NCBI GenBank assembly: GCA_021014325.1
Contig: CM037473.1
Coordinates: forward strand, 14,012,696 to 14,076,695
DNA length: 64,000 nucleotides
Reading direction: 5' to 3'
From: Plazaster borealis
Lineage: Eukaryota > Echinodermata > Asteroidea > Forcipulatida > Labidiasteridae
In this document: piece by piece, positions 13,001-22,350 of the stretch
Layout: the number at the start of each line of letters is the position of its first letter
How positions within the stretch are numbered: position 1 is the first letter of the stretch
Notes under the pieces: generated by a model
What the model saw: only the letters and a program-made list of their open reading frames with translations
Database searches by the model: none
What the model was told of the DNA's origin: nothing
Translations under genes and position numbers: made by a program

Positions 13001-14729
13001 ACGGTATAAGAGAAGATTTATCTCATTTGTCTTTCAGGGCATTTGTATGATCATTACTCAATAGAATTGAAAGGTGTTTATCAGACTCAAAGTCAATATT
13101 TGAAGATAACTTGTTTTTGTGTAAGATATTACACAGTGAAGTTTTATTATTCAATTGAAAAACACAAGACTGCCGGACTTGTCCAGTCATGAGTTTACTG
13201 GCCTGACACTAAAACTACAGGCCTCAGGCCTGCTGCCCAGTGTAAAAATCAGGCCCTGCATATGACATGGTATTCTGGCTGGTAACCTTTATAATAATGC
13301 TTAGCTACTTTTTCTACTTAAGCAGCTCTATAACATTTGACCCTGCTTTTATCTATAAACAAGACCCCCCCCCCCCGAATCACCCACAGAGCTGCCATTT
13401 TAGGGGGGCTCATAATAGGGATTGACATGGGTTGGTACATGCTGTGAACCCCCCACTGTAGGTTGGTACTATACTATTTTGTTTCGTTTATAGAACCTCC
13501 TTCTCCCAAATCAGGAAGCTTTTAGGTCTGGATTTTCATCTTTTAAAGGGCAAGGCTATTTTCATTTTGCAAAAAGGGCACCTTCCATTAGAAAATTATT
13601 AAGTCTATGGGAATATTATGAAAGGGCACCAAGGCCAAGACCAAAGCAACAGAGGTCATGGCCTCCATGTAATTCCACGTCTAAAAGACGTGTTGTGGTA
13701 AAAAGACAAAATGTTTACTTGCTAAGGGTGCTCTTGGAGAATGTTGTTTGATTGCGTTTTTGTTTTTGTATAGATTGGTTGTCATTTCTACCAGACCCTG
13801 TACGGTCTACTCAATACTGGAGAGGATGGAAGGCCAGTACTGGATCCAACACAAGGTAAACATGTATGGGGAAATGCCAATCACCAATACACTGCAAATC
13901 TCAGGCGATTTCCAGTAGGGTGCGCGATTTTGTTTCCTTTCGCATGTTAAATCAGTGTATGTGGGTTCCCAAAAAAGTTTGAATATTCACGAGGCATGCA
14001 CAGTTTACAATAATAATAATAACTAGTTCATATATAGCGCATTTTACAATAACGTCTCAATGTGCTTTACATTAGTGCCCTGATCATTGGGCCAATAACA
14101 TTCCTGTAATCTTTCTATCTTGTAATTCAAAGCCTGAGGTCAACTCTGAATCTGTGTCTACACATTTCACTTTGCATTCATCTTTGCTTTGAACATGAAG
14201 CTTTTTCGACTGTCCATGAATCAGGGCAGTCTGTATGTTTTTTTTCTGATTTGAAATGTTTTGATCTTGCCATATTTTGTTTGTATTGATCATGTTTTGA
14301 TTATTGTTGAGCATTGTGCATAATTGTTGTTTATTTATGAATAATTTTTTATTGAATTGCATTGATATTTAAATGTGCCTCTATCTCCATCTGTGAAATT
14401 ATTGCAGAATTATTCAGTGTTTGCAAATATATGAAATGGTATTAATGCTTTTATGTCTTATATCCATGTATTTCTATTATGTATTGTACATGAATGTATT
14501 CTTCCTTCTTTAACATGCTTTCTTCTTTTTTCCCCCTCAGAAAAATCAGCAAACTTGTTATTTAAATAGCCTGAAAAACCTATATCATATAAATATGTAG
14601 GACAGCCCTTGTAGTCAATACTATTCCCCAAAGGGCCAAATATCATGTCTGATTGTGTATAAGTATAAGTGAACATTGTCTTTTAACTTTGTTAAAAATG
14701 CTTATTATACTTATATAATTGGTTTTAGC

Positions 14730-14769
<40 letters not shown>

Positions 14770-17700
14770 TATTGTTTTGTCTTCTTTTAAAAAGATTAAT
14801 TACTTGTGTGATAATTGATAATCTATTGACTGGTTATTTTGCCCATTTATATCTTTAATTTACATTTTTCGATGAACTGTGAATGTTTTTATTTATGTAG
14901 CTTTTAAATTTCACTGTAAACAATCTGTGAAGATCTTTTATTTAGTTTTTTAAATGTTGTACTTGACTTAGTTGCAATGCCGTGGGAGTTCTGGCACAAG
15001 GAAATTTTGCCTCAACGAATAACTAAGGCAAAAGACAAGCGGCAGGAGAGAGAAGACAGGGAACAAGACCGAGACAAAGAAAAGCAAAGGTGAGTTTACA
15101 ACCGACCTCACCATGCCGTTTTTTCTTTCCCAGAATGCCTTGCTCGATCATAACACCTGGAAGTGTGACTTTGAAGTATCCAAATATTTTGGATATTTTA
15201 TTTAGTCCTGTGATTGATCCATTCTGTATTTAGAGACTACGCAGAGCGTGCTGTCAAAAGACGGATCAATTCATAGAGCAGCAAGTGACAAGAGGGTTTG
15301 TTGCAGTGCATTGCCATTCACAGCCATGCTGGAGTTTATAGGGTGTCATGGGTTTAGAGCATCGAATTCAAGTTCTGGTGGTTAAGTCATCAGTGTGTGG
15401 GTTCGAATCCCGGCCATGACATTTGTGTCCTTGAGCAAGATGCTTTACTATAATTGCTTCTCTCTTAACCCAGTGGTATAAATGGGTACTTGCGAGGTTA
15501 AAGGTTGATATTGTGCTGGAAAAAGCCTTCGGAGTGCCACTGCAGCCCGGGCTGTATACTCATCAGGGAGCTGAGAAAGATTAAAACGAATGTTATTGGC
15601 CCAATGATCAGGGCACTAATGTAAAGCGCATTGAATTGTTACTGTAAAATACGCTATATAAGAACTAGTTATTATTATTATTAATAATATTATTATTATT
15701 ATCTAATCTTGCCTTTGGAAGGAGCTCTCCAAGGCAAGGGACGAATTTGATGAAATGCTAAGTGTCTTGATGATTTTGCTCGGCAATTAAACAATATTAG
15801 TTTTGTATTACTAATTTGTTAAAATGATGAAATGGAGTCCAACGATTGAAGATAGGTATGAACAACCCAGTAATTGATATACCTTTTATTATTTTTGTCC
15901 TAACTAGGTTGAAAGACGAAGAAAAAGACAAAGAAATGAAGGAGAGGTTCATTGAAGAGGATAATGCTAAGAACAAGATGTCTGAGCAGAAAGCTAAGGA
16001 AGAGCAAGTGAAACTCCAGAATCTCTTGGAACAGGTAAGTAGGGAGGGAGGGAGGGAGGGTGGGTTGGGGGGAGATTTTTTGAACCCAAAATGACTGAAC
16101 AAATATTTGTATCACGGTTTCTGAAGCTTGGCTTTCAGGTTGGCTAAAGGGATTTTATTCCCTGCCTTTTACCTTTGTGGACCCCAGTCTGAATCCCGCT
16201 TTGGGCCGGAGCCTTGCATGTGGATGGGGGTTTTCGGTCCCTACTTGATTGCGTGGATTTCCTTAGCTGGGGTTTTCCTCCCATATCTAAAACTGAGATG
16301 TCTCCAACATCTTTTCTTAACGGGTATCTTCAAGACTCTGGTTTACAATTCATTGGCAAGGCCTTTTTGAGGGTTCCTTGGTTTCATAATACCAGAAAGA
16401 TATGACAATAATACTAACTACTAATAATAATGAATGATTTATCATCAATCAATAAATATCTTGTGAATGAGTTTGTGAATGAACAAACAGTCAGCTTAAT
16501 TTGTTTTACAACATCCAATTTGTATGAAGTTTTTTTTACTCTGTTACTTTACTGGGGGAAAAAAATAAAAAATCTTGTTGGATTGTCATTGCTTATATCT
16601 GAAAACATTGTTTACTTTGTTTATTCTCCAACAGGAAAATAAAAAACGATTAGAGTCCGAGAGGGCAGCCCAAGAAGAAATAAAGAAACTGAAGCAACAA
16701 CTTGAAGCAATGAAGCAAGTAAGTCAACATATGATATAGGTTTTGTCCTTTAACCCAAATCAATTGTTGTATAGCAGTTTAGTGTCTTGTTCAGGAAACC
16801 CAAGTGCTGCCACCATGACCAGAACCCACACTGTGTCCACACCAGAAACATGGGTGTATGGGGACTCCTCGGTTGAGGGGGGGGGCAGAGGGGTTGGTTC
16901 ACCCGAAATTTCACACAGATAAAAACTAATACTAATTTCTAATACCGGGTAAAAAGTATTTTTTGTTTTTTCTGTCCAATATTTACCCTACTGTTTGGCC
17001 CGAATTTAGGGGGGGGGGGTTCTGTATGCCTATAACCAGGGGCCAATTTCATAGGGCTTCTTAACGTTAAGCAAATTTTCGTGCTAACTATAGCAGAAAA
17101 ATTTGCTTAAGCGTAAGCGTATTTCACAGGTCAGCAAGAAAACTAGGCGGCCAGCTTGCGCATCTACCATGGATTTGCATTGTTACGCCATTCATTTTCA
17201 TACAGTAAGCACCGGAAGGTTAGCATGCCTTTTCTTGTGCTTACTGTTAGCAGTGTTATGAAATGGAAACTTGAGCAGTAAGCACAAAATCGGCCGCTAA
17301 GCAGCTCTATGAAATTGGGCCCTGAACTTGTGTCCTGTGCGCGTTTCCGCCACACCCTGACACTCCAACATCAGGGCCCAATTTCATAGAGCTGCTAAGC
17401 AGAAAATATTGCTTAACAATTTTCTGCTTAGCAGAAATGAGCAGGATACCAGACACAAATTGTACATGTCCCATGGTAGTTTGGCTGGTAACCTTAGTCT
17501 GGTAAGCATAATTTTGTTGTGCTTGGCTACGTTTTGTGCTTTTAAAGCAGCTCTATGAAATTGGGCCCAGATTCCAAAACGATATGTGATGGACTCAAAA
17601 AGTGCGTCTGATATCACTACCTTATCAAACCGGGTCATGTAAAGGTTTGTAGCATTTCGTGACCAAGCGGTCTAGAGCATTGGACTCAAGCTCTGATGGT

Positions 17701-20011
17701 TGAGTCCATCAGAGTGAGGGTTCGAATCCTGGTCCTGACATTGTGTTCTTGGGCAAGACACTTAACCATAGCTGCTTCTCATTAACCCAGGAGTAAATGG
17801 GTACCTGCGAGGGTAGAGTTTGTTGATGTGAATGATTAGCAACCTGTGTGCCCACTTGGCTGCCGGTACTGCATACTCCACAGGAGATGGTTTCAGGAAT
17901 GGTTAATTCCTAATGAACAGGGATAGTAAGGTGGTTTGACACAATGTTTAATCCTGCTCAATAAACGCCTATTATATAAAGTGTACATTACCAGCTTTCA
18001 GTTGGTTTATGATTTATTCTTGAGGGCACATAACGGGAATTCTGGTGCTTTTGTCATTTTAAAAACACGGATAACTTGTAAATGGTTTTTTCAAAAAAAA
18101 GTTACTAGCTTTATTTGTTGTATCTTCATGGAAAGTATTTGTATTTTATCTTCTTTCTGTTAGCACAAACAAACTCCTGCACCTCGTGAAGCTTCTGCAC
18201 CTCATGAAGCTTCTGCACCTCATGAAGCTCCTGCACGTGCAATATCAGAGCAAAATCCTTCACCGAGGTAAAGAACAAATTCTTTGTATTGTCAACATCA
18301 AAATTAGTTTTTTGCACAAGTTGTTTTGTACCACAATTGGGTAGAACCTGTCTTCTCTTCGGTAAAACTTTCCAGCGAGTTGGCCTAGCAGTTGAAAGCA
18401 ATCAACTCCACAAATTACAAACAATAAATTTGTTGTGGGTGTTAAAGGGATTGTATACGTTTGGTAATTGGAACCTACTGTTTGTTTCAATTCTATATAG
18501 TTGTACATATATACCATAATACCTGTGAAACTTTTATTTTAAAAGGTGGTAGCATTTTTGAGATATTGTCGAAAATCTGGAGCGGTTATGTCCACGCAGG
18601 AAGGATAATCTGCAATTGGAATTCACAATCTAAGAAACGTTACTGTCAGTAATGCTTCTCAGATTCAAATTTTGGGCGATAAAAAGTGATATATTTTTCC
18701 GTAACCGCAGTACTTCGAACTGACAAGTTTCTCAAAATGCGTTATACTATCCAAAGCTGCTGTACTTCTTAACAAGTAAGTTTTTATTGCCATTAATTTT
18801 CAGAGTCATTACCAAACGTATACAGACCCTTTAAGCTTCTTTTAATCTGTGCTTACTACTTTCATTTTTGTTCGGTCATCTTTGTGGGTTTTTTTTCAGG
18901 CCAGCAAGTAAAGCATCAATTCCTGCTGAAAGAAATGTCGCTCTTGCTGCAAGTCAACTCGATGATCCTACTGCAGCTAACGCAATGATGACTGATGTTC
19001 TGAAAGAGTTCATGCACAGCATCAACACAGGTAAGGCTAGATGTTATCCCCAGGGTCCAATTTCATGAAGCTGTTTTGAGCACAAAAATTGGTCCCCTGT
19101 CTTTAGCCTTGTGGATAAAGACAGGCACAGGGCCAAATTTCATGGCTCTGCTTACCGCTGAATTCTGCGCTTGCGATCACCATTCTCCGCTTACCGAGCA
19201 AGCGCCGAATTTCTGCGCTAGCTGTGTAAGCATAGAATGCCTAGTAACGTGGACTACGCACACGCACAAGCAAAAATTCCCTGCTAACCTGTGAAATACG
19301 CTTGACGTAAGCACGGAATTCCCTGCTTCCGTAAGCGCCGATTCTTTGCTTACGGTAAGCAGAGCCATGAAATTGGGCCCTGGTCTGTAAGGCTCAATTA
19401 TTTCTGTTGAGTAAACTTGCAGTGATGTAAGCTTTCAATTTCTGTCTTATGATTGGTCTGCTCCGAAGACGTAGTTTGTCAGCCACACCAGCAGTTAACT
19501 GTACTTTCGATCGTCTGCTGCTGTGTCCGTGTGTGCATAATGTTTGTATGTAATGTTGTTTTATTCACAATGTAATTTGTGTACACAATCTCCGTCTGTG
19601 TGAATTGGGATGCGAGGTCAAAGGTACATCTGGCAGGCAGGGGATGCCGGTATCTGGCGTTATTCACAAGCCTCAAAGAAGATTTTTAAGCAAAATAGTC
19701 AATTTAAGCAGCTCTATGAAATTGGGCCCAGGAGGGTGCCCAAGTACCAATAATTTTTCTCAGTTACCATTTTTAGCCTCGAATGAAGCACAAAGTAGAC
19801 CAAGGGCATCCAGAGTGGAATTCTGTTATTTTGCCAACCAAAAATCATTGTTTTTCTGTTTTTTTTCCTGTGTTGTGGAGCATGGAAAACTCAAGCTGGG
19901 TTTGGTTAACAAATTATAATTGCAACCATACCAATAAAAAATAGTTGTTCTCTGATTCTGAATTTTTTTTCTTTCCCCCTTTCTCTCACAGTTCGTGGCG
20001 GCACAAAATAA
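4017..20011 (+). CDS. TBC-like (RabGAP-fold) domain and coiled-coil protein, 16 exons
   Basis: Exons: 4017-4091, 6042-6180, 7142-7402, 8008-8142, 9042-9271, 9450-9549, 9977-10054, 10939-11078, 12595-12663, 13774-13855, 14972-15089, 15908-16034, 16635-16718, 18164-18267, 18900-19030, 19992-20011. Every junction has AG/GT ends and compatible phase; the total is 1893 nt, 630 residues. Residues about 140-385 resemble a TBC domain: LPDRLRQIAWRLF near residue 141 matches the family's first conserved motif (LR..W), and VWDQYIIG near residue 349 matches the C-terminal WD-containing helix. Residues about 449-545 are Lys/Glu/Gln-rich coiled coil, followed by three hexapeptide repeats (residues 552-569) and a short tail. 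The family normally stimulates GTP hydrolysis by Rab GTPases with an Arg finger (IxxDxxR) and a Gln finger (YCQG); I see neither at the expected places, so catalytic activity is doubtful. The orthologue is not recognised, so no symbol is given. The start is the first ATG, in an ATGGCGGCC context. Confidence 0.85.
4338..4562 (+). mobile_element. Family A miniature element, 3'-truncated
   Basis: Starts TTAAAGGCACTGAACACG and follows the family A consensus through AACTTCTTGCAAGAAGT, then diverges. It lies in intron 1 of the TBC-like gene. The 146-residue plus-strand ORF beginning in it is not a gene. Confidence 0.7.
6195..6275 (+). repeat. Fragment related to the CAGGGCTTGAATTT element
   Basis: The ACCGAGGCCAGAGATTTAAG and GGGCCAGTAAAC blocks match the 5' part of the element at 29994-30385. 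The fragment begins about 15 bp after the exon 2 donor of the TBC-like gene. Confidence 0.4.
6726..7087 (-). mobile_element. Family A miniature element, near complete
   Basis: Starts TTAAAGACACTGGACACG and ends ACGTGCCCAGTGTCTTCAA, so both terminal inverted repeats survive. It lies in intron 2 of the TBC-like gene, ending about 55 bp before the exon 3 acceptor. Confidence 0.8.
7612..7885. mobile_element. Family C palindromic element, diverged
   Basis: The GGGACCAATTTCAAAGCGC left end and CAACTTTATGAAATTTAC right end are degraded forms of the family C termini (GGGCCCAATTTCATAGAGC). The inner TTTCGTGCTAACTATA block is shared with 17039-17322. Intron 3 of the TBC-like gene. Confidence 0.6.
8153..8473. 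mobile_element. Miniature element with TIR AACTCTTTCAGTGCC
   Basis: The left end TTAACTCTTTCAGTGCC pairs with the right end GGGCACTGAAAGAGTTGAA. Inside are three related palindromic motifs around TACATGTAC (8173, 8222 and 8267). It begins 10 bp after the donor of exon 4 of the TBC-like gene, yet that GTAAGG donor is intact. Non-coding; ORFs here are shadows. Confidence 0.7.
8505..8560 (+). repeat. Short fragment related to family F
   Basis: TCCACAGATTTACACATAAC resembles the CACAGATTCACACATAAC block of the complete family F copies at 44334 and 53037. Confidence 0.35.
8702..8898. mobile_element. Palindromic element, variant D of family C
   Basis: Begins CTGGGCTCAATTTCATAAAG and ends AGCTTTATGAAATTGGGCCC. 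The interior (AAAATAGGTTACCAACC-like, GTACCCCATTCATTTCTTGC) matches the copy at 28312-28528 better than the standard family C. It lies in intron 4 of the TBC-like gene. Confidence 0.65.
9570..9860 (+). repeat. Dispersed repeat, copy 1 of a local pair
   Basis: GTGTTCTCCCCTTGCACAA followed by a GTATCGGGCTGATAATGCGC block is matched at 11230-11520 (GTGTTCTCCCCATGCACAAG, GTATCAGGCCGCTACG). Both copies continue with an internal A-rich part and a CACATTGCACAATAGAGCC-like block. Introns 6 and 8 of the TBC-like gene. Confidence 0.55.
11230..11520 (+). repeat. Dispersed repeat, copy 2 of a local pair
   Basis: Second copy of the repeat at 9570-9860, same orientation, 1.66 kb away, with diverged sequence. 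The TGGGGAGAACCCTGG end complements the GTTCTCCCC start, suggesting a terminal inverted repeat. A run of about ten C residues sits just upstream (11197-11207). Confidence 0.55.
11560..11735 (-). repeat. tRNA-derived SINE, type 2, minus strand
   Basis: Read on the minus strand, this shows a tRNA-like head with TGGTCAAGTGGTTAAAGAC and a B-box-like GGGTTTGAATCC. The same head, better preserved, occurs at 11890-12075. The tail contains the CCTGCTGGAAAAAAATCC-like region. Confidence 0.55.
11890..12075 (+). repeat. tRNA-derived SINE, type 2, plus strand
   Basis: The tRNA-like head has the A-box TGGTCTAGTTGGTAAGAC and the B-box GGGTTTGAATCCCACC. The body continues GGAAAGTACTGAGTATACAG and CATCGTTGTAAGGGTAAA, shared with 62720-62790. 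There is no closed acceptor stem, so it is not called as a functional tRNA. Confidence 0.65.
12276..12459. mobile_element. Miniature inverted-repeat element with 20-bp arms
   Basis: ATCCATGTGTCCGTCATGCG at the left pairs with CGCATGACGGAGACATGGAT at the right with one mismatch. The inner AAATGAAATTACACGGCAAG and CTTGTAATTTCATTTTTACG blocks are also inverted. It is in intron 8, about 135 bp before the exon 9 acceptor. Confidence 0.7.
12779..13338. mobile_element. Family C element split by a nested insertion
   Basis: The left half starts GGGCCCAATTTCATGGAGC and runs to about 12860; the right half resumes near 13259 with CATATGACATGGTATTCTGG and ends at AAGCAGCTCTATAACATTT. The interrupting segment is a different element, listed separately. 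Confidence 0.65.
12861..13259. mobile_element. CAGGGCTCGAATTT element nested in a family C copy
   Basis: Starts TCAGGGCTCGAATTTGGG and ends AAAAATCAGGCCCTG. The same terminal pair occurs at 29994-30385. The interior contains CAAGACCAAA and ACTGGCCTGACAC blocks seen in that copy in altered form. Confidence 0.6.
14015..14105 (-). repeat. 3' tail of a type 1 SINE, minus strand
   Basis: The AACTAGTTCATATATAGCGC and TTGGGCCAATAACATTC blocks are the reverse complement of the tail at 15590-15680, with the ATT microsatellite end. The tRNA-like head is absent. Confidence 0.6.
14732..14768. repeat. (AT)n microsatellite
   Basis: Near-perfect alternating AT/TA over about 37 bp in intron 10 of the TBC-like gene. 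Confidence 0.9.
15339..15680 (+). repeat. tRNA-derived SINE, type 1, near full length
   Basis: The head GTGTCATGGGTTTAGAGCAT has a B-box GGGTTCGAATCCCGGCC. It is followed by the shared body TTGTGTCCTTGAGCAAGATG, ATAAATGGGTACTTGCGAGG, and a tail CGCTATATAAGAACTAG ending in an ATT repeat. Related copies lie at 17659, 21041, 24898, 59669 and 63421. Confidence 0.75.
16160..16300 (+). repeat. Type 3 SINE-like repeat, copy 1
   Basis: GGACCCCAGTCTGAATCCCG followed by GGAGCCTTGCATGTGGATGG is matched at 22215-22350. The CTGAATCCCG part resembles a B-box, suggesting tRNA ancestry. Confidence 0.45.
17039..17322. mobile_element. Family C palindromic element, longer variant
   Basis: Starts GGGGCCAATTTCATAGGGC and ends GCAGCTCTATGAAATTGGGC then CC. 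It contains the CATGGATTTGCATTGTTACG block shared with 7612-7885. A standard family C copy follows after only about 50 bp. Confidence 0.7.
17374..17569. mobile_element. Family C palindromic element, standard form
   Basis: Starts GGGCCCAATTTCATAGAGC and ends GCTCTATGAAATTGGGCCC, about 196 bp. The interior is also largely self-complementary (CTGCTAAGCAG and GCTTTTAAAGCAG regions). Confidence 0.85.
17659..17935 (+). repeat. tRNA-derived SINE, type 1
   Basis: GTGACCAAGCGGTCTAGAGC (A-box part) and GGGTTCGAATCCTGGTCC (B-box) give a Leu/Ser-like tRNA head. The TTGGGCAAGACACTTAACC and AAATGGGTACCTGCGAGGG body follows. It lies in intron 13 of the TBC-like gene. Confidence 0.8.
18179..18232 (+). repeat. 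In-frame 18-bp tandem repeat, three units
   Basis: Within exon 14 of the TBC-like gene, units at 18179-18196, 18197-18214 and 18215-18232 encode APREAS, APHEAS and APHEAP. The units are nearly identical at DNA level, so the array is young and likely length-variable. Confidence 0.9.
18442..18834 (+). mobile_element. TTAA miniature element, family B
   Basis: Starts TTAAAGGGATTGTATACG and ends CGTATACAGACCCTTTAA. It shares the TGTTTGTTTCAATTCTATAT and AAAAGGTGGTAGCATTTTTG blocks with copies at 20655, 27472 and 44940. Confidence 0.8.
19128..19381. mobile_element. Family C-related palindromic element (GGCTCTGCTTACGG type)
   Basis: Starts CAGGGCCAAATTTCATGGCT and ends AGCCATGAAATTGGGCCCTG. The arms include GCTTACCG and CGGTAAGC. 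A shorter relative is at 36269-36372. A standard-type fragment precedes it at 19048-19095. Confidence 0.75.
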
Positions 20012-20654
20012 CGAAACACAAGCAGCTGGTACCGGTTAATAATGATGTAATGCCAACCTACTGTATGAGAGGAGGCAGGAACCAAGTCATACAATGAGCA
20101 ATATCAAAAAATCCAGCAATGAGGCCCAAGTTCGCATGATGACCATCTCATTGGTAACCAATCTTTACTAGTACCCGAGGCATTTTATTAGTGTTTCCCC
20201 CAATGGTCATTGTGTGAACTTGGCCTAGGTTGTAGTGAGTATCATCCAAAGACCTTCAAGGTAACAAGATTCAAGGTGTTAATGGGGAGAGAGTTAAATA
20301 CTGATGGAGTCAACATTGTGAGGTTTCAATCAGTATTGTCTCTCATTGTTATGGTGGAATGGGGGGGGGTGGAGGGTGGTAGTCTTGTGTTCATGACCAG
20401 AAATAATCATAAACAACTTAAGGAGCTGCGCAAAAAAAGGTTCAGTTATGAAAGAGAGTTTGTGACTTGTAGGCAACTAGAGTCTGTGGAATAAATGTCT
20501 CAAATTGTCTCTTTTTGTAGACTTGTCTTAACATGTGCCTTGAGCCAGTCTCTCAACCCCGAGATGTCTCCTGGGTACCGCCGTAATCCTCCTAGATTTG
20601 TTTCCATTTTGCACTGTTTCGAACCTCTACGTCATGGTGTGCGGCTGTCTTGTT

Positions 20655-21024
20655 TTAAAGGGATTCTCTACGTTTGGTAATTGGAACCCACTGTTTGTTT
20701 CAATCCTATATAGTTGTAGATATATACCTTAAAACTAACCTGTGAAAATTTCATTTCAAAAGGTGGTAGCGTTTTTGAGATATTGGCTCCAGGCACATGT
20801 TAAGACAAGACTAACCGTCTACAAGAAACGTTAATATCAGTAACGCTTCTCAGATTCAAATTTTTGGGGATAAAAAGTGATATCCTTTTCCATAACCGCA
20901 GTACTTTGAAGTAAAAAGTTTCTCAAAATGCACTTTACTATCCGAAGCTGCTGTACTTCTTACCAAGTAATTTTTTATTGCCATTAATTTTCAGAGTAAT
21001 TACCAAACGTATACTGACCCTTTA
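20655..21024 (+). mobile_element. Family B miniature element
   Basis: Starts TTAAAGGGATTCTCTACG and ends CGTATACTGACCCTTTA. It is close in sequence and length to 18442-18834. Confidence 0.8.
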
Positions 21025-21040
21025 GAATTCCCATTTATAG

Positions 21041-21480
21041 TGTGTGGTGATCGAGCGGTCGAGAGCATCGGCCACAAGTTCTGATGGTTGAGTAATCGGG
21101 GTGTGGGTTTGAATCGATCAATCAATCATACAAAATATATAGAGCGCCTAAATCAAAGGTTTGCTCAAAGGCGCTGAGGCACGGAAGAAATAAATAAGTC
21201 ATTGATGGTAGGCCTCCTGAAACAAGTGGGCTTCTTAGAAGTGTCTTGAATGTGTTGAAGGATGTTGTGTCCCTGATGTGATTTGAATCCCGCTCATGAG
21301 TAAATGGGTACCTGCGAGGGTAGAGATTGTTGATGTAAATGATGAGCAACCTGTGCACCAATTTGGCTGCCGGTGCTGCATACTCCAAAGGAGTTGAGAT
21401 GGTTTCAGGAATGCTTAAGGCCCAATAAACGGGTAGTAGTAGTGTAAGGCACCTTGGCACAGTGTTTTAAAGTGCCTTAT
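21041..21480 (+). repeat. tRNA-derived SINE, type 1, interrupted by an insertion
   Basis: The head GTGGTGATCGAGCGGTCGAG is cut inside its B-box at 21115; the rest resumes at 21282 with TTTGAATCCCGCTCATGAG and GTAAATGGGTACCTGCGAGG. The inserted block is listed separately. Confidence 0.75.
21116..21289 (-). mobile_element. Insertion within the SINE, flanked by TTTGAATC
   Basis: The 8-bp TTTGAATC occurs at 21108-21115 and again at 21282-21289, as expected of a target site duplication. The insert starts with GATCAATCAATC, a short-unit tandem typical of a retroelement 3' tail in reverse. It then shows TATATAGAGCGCC and CTCAAAGGCGCTG blocks, which can form a hairpin. Probably a 5'-truncated non-LTR or SINE copy. 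Confidence 0.65.
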
Positions 21481-22209
21481 TATTATCACTCATTAGGAAG
21501 GGAAAAAACCAGTCTGGTCTCTTTATAGGGAATGATGATTAGAACACTCTTTGCATTGTGTAGTACACAGGGAACCTGACTTAAATGGATACTTTGTAAA
21601 TAGAAACAGGGTTGAAGTGCAATAAACAATCATGTGTTGTTATCATATTTAGGTTTTCTCAATTTTTTTATTCCAATATAAGTTTTTTATTTGAGGTATG
21701 AATTTCTGTGGAAGTTAGTTATTATGCGTACATATATTGCTATCATAATGTGGATATTATAATACACATACAAAATGGAGGGGGAGAAATTTTTACAAAA
21801 ATATTTGCATGATTGTATCAGCTCCTAGTGACAAGCTACGGCAAGAAGAAATAATCTTTAAAAAAAGGTCTAATAAACATCAAAATCTAACCAGTTATAA
21901 GTTCTTACCGACAGATATGCAATAACTAAAAATTAAAAGCATAAAAAAAACAGACTGGATTGGGAAATACTTTACAAAATAATTTGATAATTATTTGTAT
22001 TTAAGCTGCAAATTAAGTTAGTTTAAATTTTCTAAGCGAAGGAGGACTTGACTTAACAATTCAACTATACTTTTTAACAACACAAGCAGCAGTGTTCAAC
22101 AGTACAATTTTGAGTAGCTGGATAAAAATAAAAGTAAATACCTAATTTTTGTGTGTGTAACTTTAATCTTTAAAGTGCAATATCTATGTTGATGTAAGTA
22201 ATGTGGTGG

Positions 22210-22350
22210 TCTCTTGCCCTGTCTTTCACCTCTGCGGGCCCCAGTTTGAATCCCACCTCGGACATGGAGCCTTGCATGACAATTGGGTTTTTAAGTCCCA
22301 ACCTGACGGCGTGGGCTTCCCCCCATTTGGGGGTTTTCCCTCCCACATCT
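22210..22350 (+). repeat. Type 3 SINE-like repeat, copy 2
   Basis: GGCCCCAGTTTGAATCCCAC and GGAGCCTTGCATGACAATTG match the copy at 16160-16300. Confidence 0.45.

Noticed and set aside
14732..14768. Recombination or regulatory role for the AT repeat
   Set aside because: An ordinary microsatellite; nothing in the context supports more.
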